NCBI GenBank assembly: GCA_020634495.1
Contig: JACKBR010000103.1
Location: 1-5,558, forward strand
Direction: 5' to 3'
DNA from: Ardenticatenaceae bacterium
GTDB lineage: Bacteria > Chloroflexota > Anaerolineae > Promineifilales > Promineifilaceae
DNA length: 5,558 bases
Shown here piece by piece: positions 1 through 5,097 of the stretch. How positions within the stretch are numbered: position 1 is the stretch's first letter; every line of letters starts with the position of its first letter. Position numbers and translations under genes: made by a program. The notes below the pieces were generated by a model, which did no database searches, was not told the origin of the DNA, and saw only the letters and a list, made by a program, of their open reading frames with translations.

Positions 1-452
1 ATATAGACAGGGCGACTGCTGATTTGAGCTAACTGCTGTGCTTTTAACCGAAGCTGCTGCCGCTCAGTGTCATCACACAGACGATATTGCCATATGTCCA
101 TGATTAGATTTTGCTGTTTAAGGCGAGTGATTTTGGCAATGTTCAAATCAGTCAACTCAAAATCAGGGAAGTAAGTACGTTGGACGAAGTAAGCATCCGC
201 CGCTACCTGTTTCAGCGAGAAGGTGAAAAATTGACGGCGGGCTTTGAAATAACCGAGTTGAAGAATGTAATGGACAGGTGATTTTGCACCACGAAATTGT
301 GACAGCGCAGCTTTTTCTGCGGGCGAAAGTGTGAAATAGGCAACCCGTTCATCATCATCAAAAATCGGTAAACCAAAGACTGCTTCTATTTCTTCTGTCT
401 CCAGAATTTTCAGACGTTTTGTTTCTGTTTGCTCGGATTGCTCATTAACCAT
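1..452 (-). CDS. tnpA: Tn3-family transposase, N-terminal part
   Basis: I translated this reading frame by hand; it runs without a stop from ATG at 452 to the window edge, giving the first 150 residues of a protein that is normally close to 1000 residues long. The sequence shows the DUF4158 N-terminal DNA-binding region of Tn3-family transposases: an opening EEIEAVFGLPIF, then ERVAYFTLSPAEKAAL, then VHYILQLGYFKARRQFFTF at about residues 60-78. The catalytic DDE domain lies outside the window. The protein binds the terminal inverted repeats and carries out replicative transposition to a cointegrate. It starts 30 bp after the resolvase stop, so the two are probably co-transcribed. The start is supported by GGAG 8 nt upstream. 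No internal stop or frameshift is seen in the visible part. Family assignment is firm; subgroup is not determined. Confidence 0.88.
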   Translation of the reverse strand, partial: MVNEQSEQTETKRLKILETEEIEAVFGLPIFDDDERVAYFTLSPAEKAALSQFRGAKSPVHYILQLGYFKARRQFFTFSLKQVAADAYFVQRTYFPDFELTDLNIAKITRLKQQNLIMDIWQYRLCDDTERQQLRLKAQQLAQISSRPVY

Positions 453-460
453 TTGGGCAA

Positions 461-464
461 CTCC
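461..464 (-). promoter_or_regulatory. Shine-Dalgarno site of the transposase
   Basis: GGAG on the minus strand, 8 nt before ATG at 452. It fixes the transposase start and lies in the 30-bp gap after the resolvase stop codon, so the transposase has its own translation signal. Confidence 0.6.
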
Positions 465-482
465 GCGAGGGAGAAGGAACAG

Positions 483-1364
483 CTACCAATACCTATCTGA
501 ACCATCCATTGCCCGGACATCTGCCTCGATAAAACAGTTACGTTCCTCGGCTGTCCGAGAGGCTTCGACCAGGATGTCAGAGACAATATCGTCTAACTCC
601 TTGTCTGTGTCGTAAGAAATGGTCAAGATGTAATCCCATCCATCTTTGTGAGGCTTTTTCATGGCGTATTCAGACAGGACATAGCGTTCAATTTCTTCAC
701 GCGCTCGCTTTTTGCCCCGCACATATTTGTTGTTTCTTTCCACCCGCAACCACAGTTCCACTTGGATGACCTTCTTCTTTTGGCGTGGTGTACTGATTTC
801 AACACTACGATGCCGCAAGTAATTGTAGAAGGTGCTTTTGGAGATGGAGAGTTGTTGACAGATTTGCTTGACAGTCAACTCCCTTTCTAGATACAACTTC
901 TCGGCAACAATGGCTTTGTGCTGCGCCGCTTTGGAAAGCCCTTTGGGACGGCCGCCCACCCGGCCACGAGCGCGAGCCGCCGCCAGCCCCGCTTTCGTCC
1001 GTTCACGAATGAGATCCCTTTCAAACTCTGCCAACGCTGCGAAAACATGGAATGTGAATCTGCCTTGGGGCGTTGTGGTATCAATATGATCATGTAGGCT
1101 CTGGAACTCGGCTCCCTTGCCTTGAATACGATTTACCAGCGTAACTAACTCTTTCAGTGAGCGGCCTAATCGATCCAGTTTCCAGACCACCACCACATCA
1201 TCTGCTTGAAGTTGGGTCATCATGGTCTGTAATTCAGGTCGCTCTTTTTTCGTGCTGGTGACTTTTTCTTGGTAAACGGTGGTGCAGCCGACCGTTTGGA
1301 GTGCGTCAAGTTGCAGGGCTAAATCCTGATCTTGGGTGCTGACACGAGCATAACCGATTTTCAT
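483..1364 (-). CDS. tnpR: Serine resolvase with long C-terminal extension (ISXc5-like)
   Basis: A 293-residue serine recombinase that would resolve Tn3-type cointegrates at the adjacent res site. The catalytic domain (about 1-120) has the expected YARVST with nucleophile Ser9 and Arg7, and KLDRLGRSL with Asp64, Arg65 and Arg68. It is followed by the long dimer helix (EFERDLIRERTKAGL, about 113-127), the linker GRVGGRPKGL, and a helix-turn-helix at about 163-185 (LTVKQICQQLSISKSTFYNY). Classical resolvases end near residue 185; here about 100 more residues follow, including VELWLRVERNNKYVRGKKR and a region ending NCFIEADVRAMDGSDRYW. I recognise this tail as the conserved extension of ISXc5-type resolvases; its exact role is not evident from sequence. 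The start matches where the family begins, but no Shine-Dalgarno is visible before it. An invertase role is less likely given the transposase next door. Confidence 0.9.
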   Translation of the reverse strand: MKIGYARVSTQDQDLALQLDALQTVGCTTVYQEKVTSTKKERPELQTMMTQLQADDVVVVWKLDRLGRSLKELVTLVNRIQGKGAEFQSLHDHIDTTTPQGRFTFHVFAALAEFERDLIRERTKAGLAAARARGRVGGRPKGLSKAAQHKAIVAEKLYLERELTVKQICQQLSISKSTFYNYLRHRSVEISTPRQKKKVIQVELWLRVERNNKYVRGKKRAREEIERYVLSEYAMKKPHKDGWDYILTISYDTDKELDDIVSDILVEASRTAEERNCFIEADVRAMDGSDRYW

Positions 1365-1370
1365 GATAAA

Positions 1371-1440
1371 AAGTGTCCATTAAAAAGGTAAAAAAGCTAG
1401 TTTATTGCACATTGAATAATCACACAAGTTTTTTGGACAC
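1371..1440. other. Probable res site and tnpR control region
   Basis: The spacer directly upstream of the resolvase contains several copies of a TGTCCATTAAA-like arm, resembling the TGTCYNNTA half-sites of Tn3/gamma-delta res. Plus-strand arms are TGTCCATTAAA at 1374-1384 and TGCACATTGAA at 1406-1416. Minus-strand arms are TGTGCAATAAA at 1411-1401 and TGTCCAAAAAA at 1439-1429. The pair 1406/1439 spans 34 bp, like a res subsite II; the pair 1374/1411 spans 38 bp. Which subsite carries the crossover cannot be decided by eye. The tnpR promoter must overlap this region, so resolvase binding would repress its own gene, as known for Tn3. I find only a poor -35/-10 match here. Confidence 0.55.
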
Positions 1441-1463
1441 TCTTACCAGAGAGAGAGCAAGGT

Positions 1464-1503
1464 TTATGAAACTGTGCAGAAAAACCAGCGTTTTTCTGTA
1501 CCC
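1464..1503 (-). repeat. Candidate Tn3-type terminal inverted repeat
   Basis: Read inward on the minus strand, the sequence begins GGGTACAGAAAAACGCTGG and ends near CAGTTTCATAA, about 40 bp. Tn3-family termini are usually about 38 bp, begin with G runs and often end in TAAG-like sequence, so length and both ends fit loosely. It holds a perfect 9-bp inverted repeat (CAGAAAAAC at 1477-1485 and GTTTTTCTG at 1490-1498, 4-nt loop). The distal terminus is outside the window, so the repeat could not be confirmed by pairing. Confidence 0.5.
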
Positions 1504-1645
1504 TCTATCAGGTTCTGTTCCACCGATTGATATCGATATATTTGTGTAGGAATTGGTGACGCGCCCCACCCCAGCTGCCCGGCCAAATTGCTTGCTAATA
1601 TACTATTTTGGGGGATATGCAAAAATACCCGTATTGAGAACGCAA

Positions 1646-2752
1646 TCAGCCAGCGATAGGCAGGGTGATTGTGAAGGCGCTGCCTTGATTGTGCCCTGGG
1701 CTGGCGGCAGTGAGACGGCCGTTATGCGCTTCCACCAAATGCTTGCTAATCGTCAACCCGATACCGCTGCCGCCGCCGGTGCGGGAACGGGATTTATCCA
1801 CCCGGTAAAAACGCTCAAAAATATGCCGCAGATGTTCAACCGGAATGCCAATACCCGTGTCCTGAATGGTGATGATCACCTCGTTGGAGCTGGCCCAGGC
1901 GCTCACAGATACTTGACCGTCAGATGGCGTATATTGCAGGGCGTTGCCCAGTAAATTAAGCAGCACCTGCGTCATTCGGGCTGCGTCGGCTTGAACGAGG
2001 GGTAAATCTTCAACTATTTCCAGACGCAGGGCAACGCCCTTGTCGTCAAATTGCATGCGCAGTCGCTCGGCGGCGGCACGAATGAAAACCATTGGATTGA
2101 TGGCTTCCAGTTCTAACGGAATTTGCCCCGCTTCTGCCGCGACAACTCTTCCAGGTCTTGGCGCACCGGTCGTTTGCAAACGACCAACCTCGTTGAACGT
2201 CTGGAATGTGGCCAGTTCGGCTGGCACACCATCTTCCAGTCCTTCCATGACGCTTTTTATGCTGCTAAGGGGGGTGCGTAGTTCGTGGGCCACATCGCCG
2301 ATGAGTTGGCGGCGGCGTTCTTCGGTTTGGGCCAGGGTGTGGGCCATCTGGTTGAAGGATTGGGCCAGGTCGGCCAGTTCATCTTCACCGATGACCTGGA
2401 CGCGCTCGTCGTAACGGCCGTTAGCAATGCGCTGGCTAGCTTCCTTCATTTGCTGTACCGGGCTGACAATGCGCCGGGTGACGAAACTGCTGACGAGAAC
2501 GGCCGTTACCGTGGCAATGCCAGCGGCCACCAGGAGGATTTCGTTAACGGCCGTACGAAAATTTGCGGTCAAATCAGTCATCATCCCGCCCATACTGCCG
2601 CCTATCATCGTTTCCATACTGGCCATGTGCCGGTCAAGCGCGGACGGCGCATGAAATTCAGCCGTGACAGCCAGCGACACAACGCCGACGAGGATGATAA
2701 TGAGATAGGAAAAAAACAATTTTCGACCCAATCTTTGGCGAATCTGGTTCAT
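1646..2752 (-). CDS. Membrane sensor histidine kinase of a two-component system
   Basis: A 368-residue HAMP-HisKA-HATPase kinase paired with the regulator upstream. Membrane helix 1 is about residues 12-31, the outside loop about 32-67, and membrane helix 2 about 70-91. A HAMP linker follows (about 92-144), then the H-box DVAHELRTP with phospho-acceptor His156. The ATPase domain has N-box NLLGNALQYTP (Asn270), G1 DTGIGIP (Asp298), F-box IFERFYRVDKSRSR and G2 GGGSGIGL (326-333). The outside loop is short and Met-rich (Met43, 46, 49, 54, 57, 58), suggesting but not proving metal sensing. Residues 194-205 do not match the family; the frame shifted by one base reads RPVRQDLEELSR, the expected second dimerization helix, and the normal frame resumes at EAGQIPLE. 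This implies two compensating indels. The start overlaps the regulator stop as ATGA, implying translational coupling. Ligand unknown; phosphotransfer competence uncertain. Confidence 0.92.
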   Translation of the reverse strand: MNQIRQRLGRKLFFSYLIIILVGVVSLAVTAEFHAPSALDRHMASMETMIGGSMGGMMTDLTANFRTAVNEILLVAAGIATVTAVLVSSFVTRRIVSPVQQMKEASQRIANGRYDERVQVIGEDELADLAQSFNQMAHTLAQTEERRRQLIGDVAHELRTPLSSIKSVMEGLEDGVPAELATFQTFNEVGRLQTTGAPRPGRVVAAEAGQIPLELEAINPMVFIRAAAERLRMQFDDKGVALRLEIVEDLPLVQADAARMTQVLLNLLGNALQYTPSDGQVSVSAWASSNEVIITIQDTGIGIPVEHLRHIFERFYRVDKSRSRTGGGSGIGLTISKHLVEAHNGRLTAASPGHNQGSAFTITLPIAG

Positions 2753-3338
2753 TTGGCTTCATCCTCCAAACGGTAACCCGTTGCCCAGACCGTGGCAATC
2801 AAGGTGGGGTTGGCCGGGTTATCTTCCACTTTCTTGCGCAGGCGGCCGATATGGACATCCACTACCCGGTCATCGCCGTAATAATCATACCCCCATACCT
2901 TTTCAATAAGCTGTTCCCGGCTCAGGGTACGACCGTGATTTTTCATGAGAATGTGCAGCAGGTCAAACTCGATGGGCGTTAAATCCAGTGGCCGACTGTC
3001 TTTCCAGGCGAGACGGCCGTCTACATCCAACCGCAACCTATGGGAGACCAGTTCTGTTTTACCGCCGCTTGAACCAGAGACTCGGCGCAGCGACGCTTTA
3101 ATCCGCGCGACAAGCTCACGCGGGCTAAACGGTTTGGTCACATAATCGTCCGCGCCTAAACCCAGGCCAATGACCTTGTCGGCCTCATCCGCTTTGGCTG
3201 TCAGCATGATCACGTACACATCTGAAGTTTGTCGCAGCTGACGCAGCACTTCCAGACCATCCACTTCCGGTAGCATAATATCCAGCACGACGAGGTCTGG
3301 TTGAAAGTCACGGAAGATGAGCAGGGCGGTACGGCCGT
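1715..3338. repeat. Six dispersed copies of palindromic octamer ACGGCCGT
   Basis: Exact copies at 1715-1722, 2414-2421, 2499-2506, 2547-2554, 3013-3020 and 3331-3338, all inside the kinase and regulator genes. They fall in two codon registers: four encode (N/D)GR and two encode TAV, so protein constraint alone does not explain them. No exact copy occurs in the transposon, the tyrosine recombinase, the DUF234 gene or the spacers. The pattern resembles highly iterated palindromes such as cyanobacterial HIP1. The comparison is mine and untested on the genome. Confidence 0.7.
2168..2185. repeat. Perfect 18-bp palindrome inside the kinase gene
   Basis: GGTCGTTTGCAAACGACC equals its own reverse complement with no spacer. 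It covers the codons for GRLQTT, exactly where the kinase reading frame departs from its family. This makes it a likely site of a templated indel. A protein-binding role inside the gene is possible but has no support. Confidence 0.75.
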
Positions 3339-3438
3339 CAACTGCCGTTTGTACAGTGTATCCTTCCTGTTCCAGATATGCATGCACCGTACTGAGCAAG
3401 GTTTGTTCATCATCAACAACTAAAATCTTATTGGCCAT
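2749..3438 (-). CDS. OmpR/PhoB-family response regulator
   Basis: A 229-residue DNA-binding response regulator, cytoplasmic, expected to be phosphorylated by the adjacent kinase and to control transcription. The receiver domain (about 1-118) has the full active site: acidic pair Asp9/Asp10, phospho-acceptor Asp53 in VVLDIMLPEVDGLE, Thr80 in MLTAKAD, and Lys102-Pro103 in DDYVTKPFSPREL. A linker rich in Ser/Gly (about 119-127) leads to the winged helix-turn-helix (about 130-226). There, LTPIEFDLL and REQLIEKVWGYDYYGDDRVV are typical, and the recognition helix is about 191-204 (VVDVHIGRLRKKV). The usual RTVRGVGYRL ending is varied to ATVWATGYRL. Length and start are normal for the family, although the best upstream AAGG lies about 15 nt from ATG, a weak ribosome binding site. 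First gene of the operon; its stop overlaps the kinase start by 4 bases. Target genes are unknown. Confidence 0.95.
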   Translation of the reverse strand: MANKILVVDDEQTLLSTVHAYLEQEGYTVQTAVDGRTALLIFRDFQPDLVVLDIMLPEVDGLEVLRQLRQTSDVYVIMLTAKADEADKVIGLGLGADDYVTKPFSPRELVARIKASLRRVSGSSGGKTELVSHRLRLDVDGRLAWKDSRPLDLTPIEFDLLHILMKNHGRTLSREQLIEKVWGYDYYGDDRVVDVHIGRLRKKVEDNPANPTLIATVWATGYRLEDEAK

Positions 3439-3483
3439 GTTGAGGTTATTGTACCTTGATTATTTTTTTCTGGGACTACGCTA

Positions 3484-3501
3484 TTTAGCCTATTCGCTAA
3501 A
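3484..3501. promoter_or_regulatory. Inverted repeat upstream of the response regulator
   Basis: TTTAGC at 3484-3489 and GCTAAA at 3496-3501 form a perfect 6-bp inverted repeat with a 6-bp spacer, 46 bp before the regulator start. It could be an operator for the operon. OmpR-type regulators more often bind direct repeats, so self-binding is not implied. I could not identify a convincing -35/-10 pair in this spacer. Confidence 0.3.
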
Positions 3502-3585
3502 CGACAGGAGACTGCGCGTGTGGATATTTGCCAATTGTGGAAATAACATTTCGTTGGCCTGAAGGTTTCCCATACTTTTTTAGAG

Positions 3586-3627
3586 AGCTAATATTTGCTA
3601 TATCGATATTAGCTTACGATAATATCG
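3586..3627. repeat. Overlapping inverted repeats next to recombinase remnant
   Basis: Two perfect inverted repeats share an arm. AGCTAATAT (3586-3594) pairs with ATATTAGCT (3606-3614) across 11 bp. CGATATTA (3604-3611) pairs with TAATATCG (3620-3627) across 8 bp. The AT-rich cluster sits at the junction between the regulator's upstream region and the recombinase remnant. Tyrosine recombinase core sites are imperfect inverted repeats of about 9-13 bp around 6-8 bp, so an attachment site or scar is possible. An AT-rich operator is an alternative. Confidence 0.45.
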
Positions 3628-3738
3628 GCTAGCAAACGCGCTGAAGAAGGCGCCACAGCATTGCAACTCATGAGAGAAGGCGGCTGGTCAAGCTTAAATT
3701 CAGTCATGATCTATATCCATGACAAGGCGACACAATAA
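3613..3738 (+). pseudogene. Remnant of a tyrosine recombinase C-terminus
   Basis: This plus-strand frame is open from just after TAG at 3610-3612 to the TAA stop at 3736-3738. It encodes about 41 residues including ATALQLMREGGWSSLNSVMI followed by YIHDKATQ. The segment GGWSSLNSVMIYIH matches the end of phage/Xer-type integrases, where a Gly-Gly/His-Trp-Ser-x-Leu stretch precedes V-x-x-Tyr-x-His with the catalytic Tyr (here codon 3712-3714). The rest of the domain, with the Arg and His-x-x-Arg residues, is missing, and no start codon or ribosome site precedes it, so it is a broken gene. Its stop lies 2 bp from the stop of the convergent intact recombinase, but the two protein ends are clearly different sequences, so it is not a duplicate of that gene. 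Recognition rests on about 25 residues. Confidence 0.5.
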
Positions 3739-3740
3739 TC

Positions 3741-4709
3741 TTACTCTTCACTCACCGTTCGTTTTTTATAGGGGATATGAAGTAGAGAGGCGGCCTGATG
3801 GCGGGTTTTTTGACCCCGGCGATCATACCGACTGGTCGTGGTGGGGCTGGCGTGGCCGGCCATTTTCTGCACGGTGGCCATATCGGCGCCAGCGTCGAGC
3901 AAGTCGCCCACAAACGTGCGGCGAAAGTCGTGGGGTGAAAGGTTCTTGACCCCGGCCAGTTTAGCCCGCTTGCGCAGCATGTTGTAAACGGCCTGGTCAG
4001 TTAACCGTTCACCGCGATTCCGATTGCCCAGTCCCCAGAACAGCGGACCCTCCTCATCGCCTCGTACGCTCAGCCAATCCTGGATAGCCGGCGCAGCATG
4101 TCCCAACGGTACGGCGCGATGTTTGTTGCCCTTGCCACGAACCACCAATTCATCTTCTTCCATTTTGTAGTCAGCCTTATTTAGCGCAACCAGTTCGGAC
4201 CGCCGCAGCCCGCAGCCATAGAGCACGGAGAAGATGGCCGCATCCCGGATGTCCAGGGGTGCCGTCTCACAGGTGTTCAGCAGGCCGACCAGCTCACCAG
4301 ATGACAACGCGCGCCCGCTGGGCAATGTTTCACCTTGGATGCTTGCCACGCTGGCCGCTTTTTGATAATCCTCAGCCGTCATCAGGCCCAGCTTCCAGGC
4401 TGCTTTCAGCACCCCACGCAAAGCCGACAGCATGCGGTTGGCCGTGGTATGGGCGTATTTGTTAGCCAGGGCGCTGCGCACAGCTTGGGTGTGCTGGAAC
4501 CGCAGCTGCGACCAAGGCACGTTCCAGGCTGTGGCTGTTTCATCACCCAGGCCTAGCTGGGCAATTGTGTCCAGCGCCGCCAGCATCGTGCGCCGCGAGT
4601 TGGGATTCAGGCCGGCCAGGTAAACGGCAACAGGATCTGTGTCACGGCCGGTCTTCGAAGCCACGAGCATCTGTTCTGCTTGTTTGGGGGATGTCATCGG
4701 CTGATTCAT
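3741..4709 (-). CDS. Tyrosine recombinase/integrase, XerC/D-like
   Basis: A complete 322-residue site-specific recombinase. The N-terminal SAM-like core-binding domain spans about residues 22-120 (DPVAVYLAGLNPNSRRTMLAAL onwards, with HTTANRMLSALRGVLKAAWKLG). The catalytic domain spans about 133-310 and has all expected active-site residues: Arg169 in YGCGLRRSELVAL, Lys193 in RGKGNKHRAVPL, His260 and Arg263 in SPHDFRRTF, His286 in MAGHAS, and nucleophile Tyr295 in TTTSRYDRRG. It should therefore be active in cutting and rejoining DNA at paired sites. It is unlikely to be the chromosomal dif recombinase, because the sequence is diverged and it stands beside mobile DNA. The integron-integrase insert is absent. 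It is probably the integrase of an island or plasmid, or a stand-alone element. Start chosen at ATG 4709, with GGAG 7 nt upstream and a good promoter. It converges on a recombinase remnant. Partner site is unknown. Confidence 0.93.
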   Translation of the reverse strand: MNQPMTSPKQAEQMLVASKTGRDTDPVAVYLAGLNPNSRRTMLAALDTIAQLGLGDETATAWNVPWSQLRFQHTQAVRSALANKYAHTTANRMLSALRGVLKAAWKLGLMTAEDYQKAASVASIQGETLPSGRALSSGELVGLLNTCETAPLDIRDAAIFSVLYGCGLRRSELVALNKADYKMEEDELVVRGKGNKHRAVPLGHAAPAIQDWLSVRGDEEGPLFWGLGNRNRGERLTDQAVYNMLRKRAKLAGVKNLSPHDFRRTFVGDLLDAGADMATVQKMAGHASPTTTSRYDRRGQKTRHQAASLLHIPYKKRTVSEE

Positions 4710-4716
4710 CTCTCTA

Positions 4717-4720
4717 CTCC
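4717..4720 (-). promoter_or_regulatory. Shine-Dalgarno site of the tyrosine recombinase
   Basis: GGAG on the minus strand with 7 nt to the ATG at 4709. The good spacing fixes the start at 4709 rather than at the internal Met5. Confidence 0.65.
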
Positions 4721-4724
4721 GCTC

Positions 4725-4739
4725 TAGTTTTGAAAACTA
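4725..4739. promoter_or_regulatory. Palindrome in the recombinase leader (operator-like)
   Basis: TAGTTTTGAAAACTA is a perfect 15-bp palindrome around one central base. It lies between the predicted -10 box and the ribosome binding site, about 10-25 bp into the expected transcript. A repressor or the recombinase itself binding here would block expression. As RNA the stem is AU-rich with almost no loop, so a DNA site is the better reading. Confidence 0.4.
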
Positions 4740-4755
4740 TCATTTTCATAACTAA

Positions 4756-4784
4756 AAAATAGCAGAAAATGTACATTATGTCAA
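4756..4784 (-). promoter_or_regulatory. Sigma70-type promoter of the tyrosine recombinase
   Basis: On the minus strand, a consensus -35 box TTGACA (4784-4779) is followed by a 17-bp spacer and TATTTT (4761-4756), a 4/6 match to TATAAT. It ends about 47 bp before the start codon and points at the recombinase. It is the best promoter match in the window. Confidence 0.65.
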
Positions 4785-4846
4785 GTCTTTGGCGCTTGAA
4801 AGGTGACTTGTTTTCTAGTTGTGTAGCCTCGCCGCTGTTCTTGATC

Positions 4847-4873
4847 AGCCAGATCCTGGCTTGTTTTAAAACT
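4847..4873 (+). terminator. Weak terminator-like hairpin
   Basis: AGCCAG (4847-4852), loop ATC, CTGGCT (4856-4861), then TGTTTT. This is a short stem followed by a brief T run on the plus strand. No plus-strand gene is seen upstream in this spacer, so function is doubtful. Confidence 0.22.
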
Positions 4874-5034
4874 TACCAGGTGTGGAACTTGCTGTAAAAT
4901 CTGCCGCTCTCAATCCTAATTTTTCTCAGCACGGCTCTCAGACGCGAGAATAATTGATTTTGCCATGGTTTTTGACCATATGCTTGGCTTTAGCGATTGT
5001 TGCCACGTATTTATAACAGTCCACGATCATAATC

Positions 5035-5051
5035 TGAATTAACTTAATTCA
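5035..5051. repeat. 17-bp palindrome TGAATTAA-C-TTAATTCA
   Basis: A perfect 8-bp inverted repeat around one base, 47 bp beyond the DUF234 stop codon. All but two of the arm pairs are A/T. It has no T run on the minus side, so it is not a standard intrinsic terminator. A binding site or element scar is possible. Confidence 0.4.
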
Positions 5052-5072
5052 AAATAAGCTAATTGACGACAA

Positions 5073-5095
5073 GGGGGATCCTGAAGGCTAACCCC
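5073..5095 (-). terminator. GC hairpin just after the DUF234 stop
   Basis: On the minus strand GGGG (5095-5092) and CCCC (5077-5074) can pair around a 14-nt interior, 2 bp after the TGA. It lacks a following T run, so it is at most a weak or factor-assisted 3' end structure. Confidence 0.25.
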
Positions 5096-5097
5096 GC

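Larger units (their letters stand above)
1..1503 (-). mobile_element. Tn3-family transposon, one end (partial)
   Basis: Visible are the transposase N-terminus, a resolvase 30 bp upstream of it in the same direction, a res-like intergenic region and a candidate terminal inverted repeat. This order (terminus, res, tnpR, tnpA) is a standard replicative Tn3-family arrangement. The element continues beyond position 1, so the other terminus, the rest of the transposase and any cargo are not seen. The outer boundary at about 1503 is inferred from the GGG-starting repeat and its location outside res; the flanking target duplication cannot be tested without the other end. The DNA is visibly AT-richer than the neighbouring kinase/regulator genes and has no ACGGCCGT octamer, which fits acquired DNA. 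Confidence 0.8.
4785..5097. other. AT-rich intergenic region without convincing gene
   Basis: This spacer lies between the recombinase promoter and the stop of the DUF234 gene. It holds several small symmetric elements: CAAGTC/GACTTG starting in the -35 box (4782-4787 and 4805-4810), the hairpin at 4847-4861, GTTTTAAAAC at 4863-4872, and a 17-bp palindrome at 5035-5051. One minus-strand frame from ATG 5030 to TGA 4938 could encode 30 residues (begins MIVDCYKYVATIAKAKHMVK), but there is no ribosome binding site and no family I know. No tRNA, CRISPR or transposase fragment is visible. Confidence 0.6.

Noticed and set aside
887..1093. Minus-strand frame of 68 codons inside the resolvase
   Set aside because: It is an out-of-frame shadow of the catalytic and dimer-helix region of the intact resolvase.
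1549..1645. Intrinsic terminator after the kinase stop
   Set aside because: GGGTAT and ATATCCC near 1610-1630 look symmetric but do not pair cleanly, and no T run follows a stable stem.
1553..1954. Plus-strand open frame of 133 codons overlapping the kinase
   Set aside because: It lies antisense to the conserved ATPase domain of the kinase, has no recognisable family, and is a by-product of that gene's codon use. The same holds for the plus-strand frames at 2040-2414 and 2285-2776.
3439..3740. CRISPR-like or regularly spaced repeats between regulator and recombinase
   Set aside because: The repeats are few, inverted, short and unevenly spaced; no direct-repeat array exists.
4259..4762. Several plus-strand frames over the tyrosine recombinase
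   Set aside because: They are antisense to a gene with all active-site residues, promoter and ribosome site, and none resembles a protein family.
5058..5095. GGGG-starting minus-strand sequence considered as a second Tn3 terminal repeat
   Set aside because: It does not match the candidate terminus at 1464-1503 and no transposase is associated with it; the GGGG/CCCC pairing is better described as a local hairpin.
3741..5097. Integron (attC/attI) context for the tyrosine recombinase
   Set aside because: The protein lacks the extra integron-integrase insert, and no GTTRRRY core sites with cassette-like spacing were found; GTTAGCC near 5088-5094 fails the core pattern.
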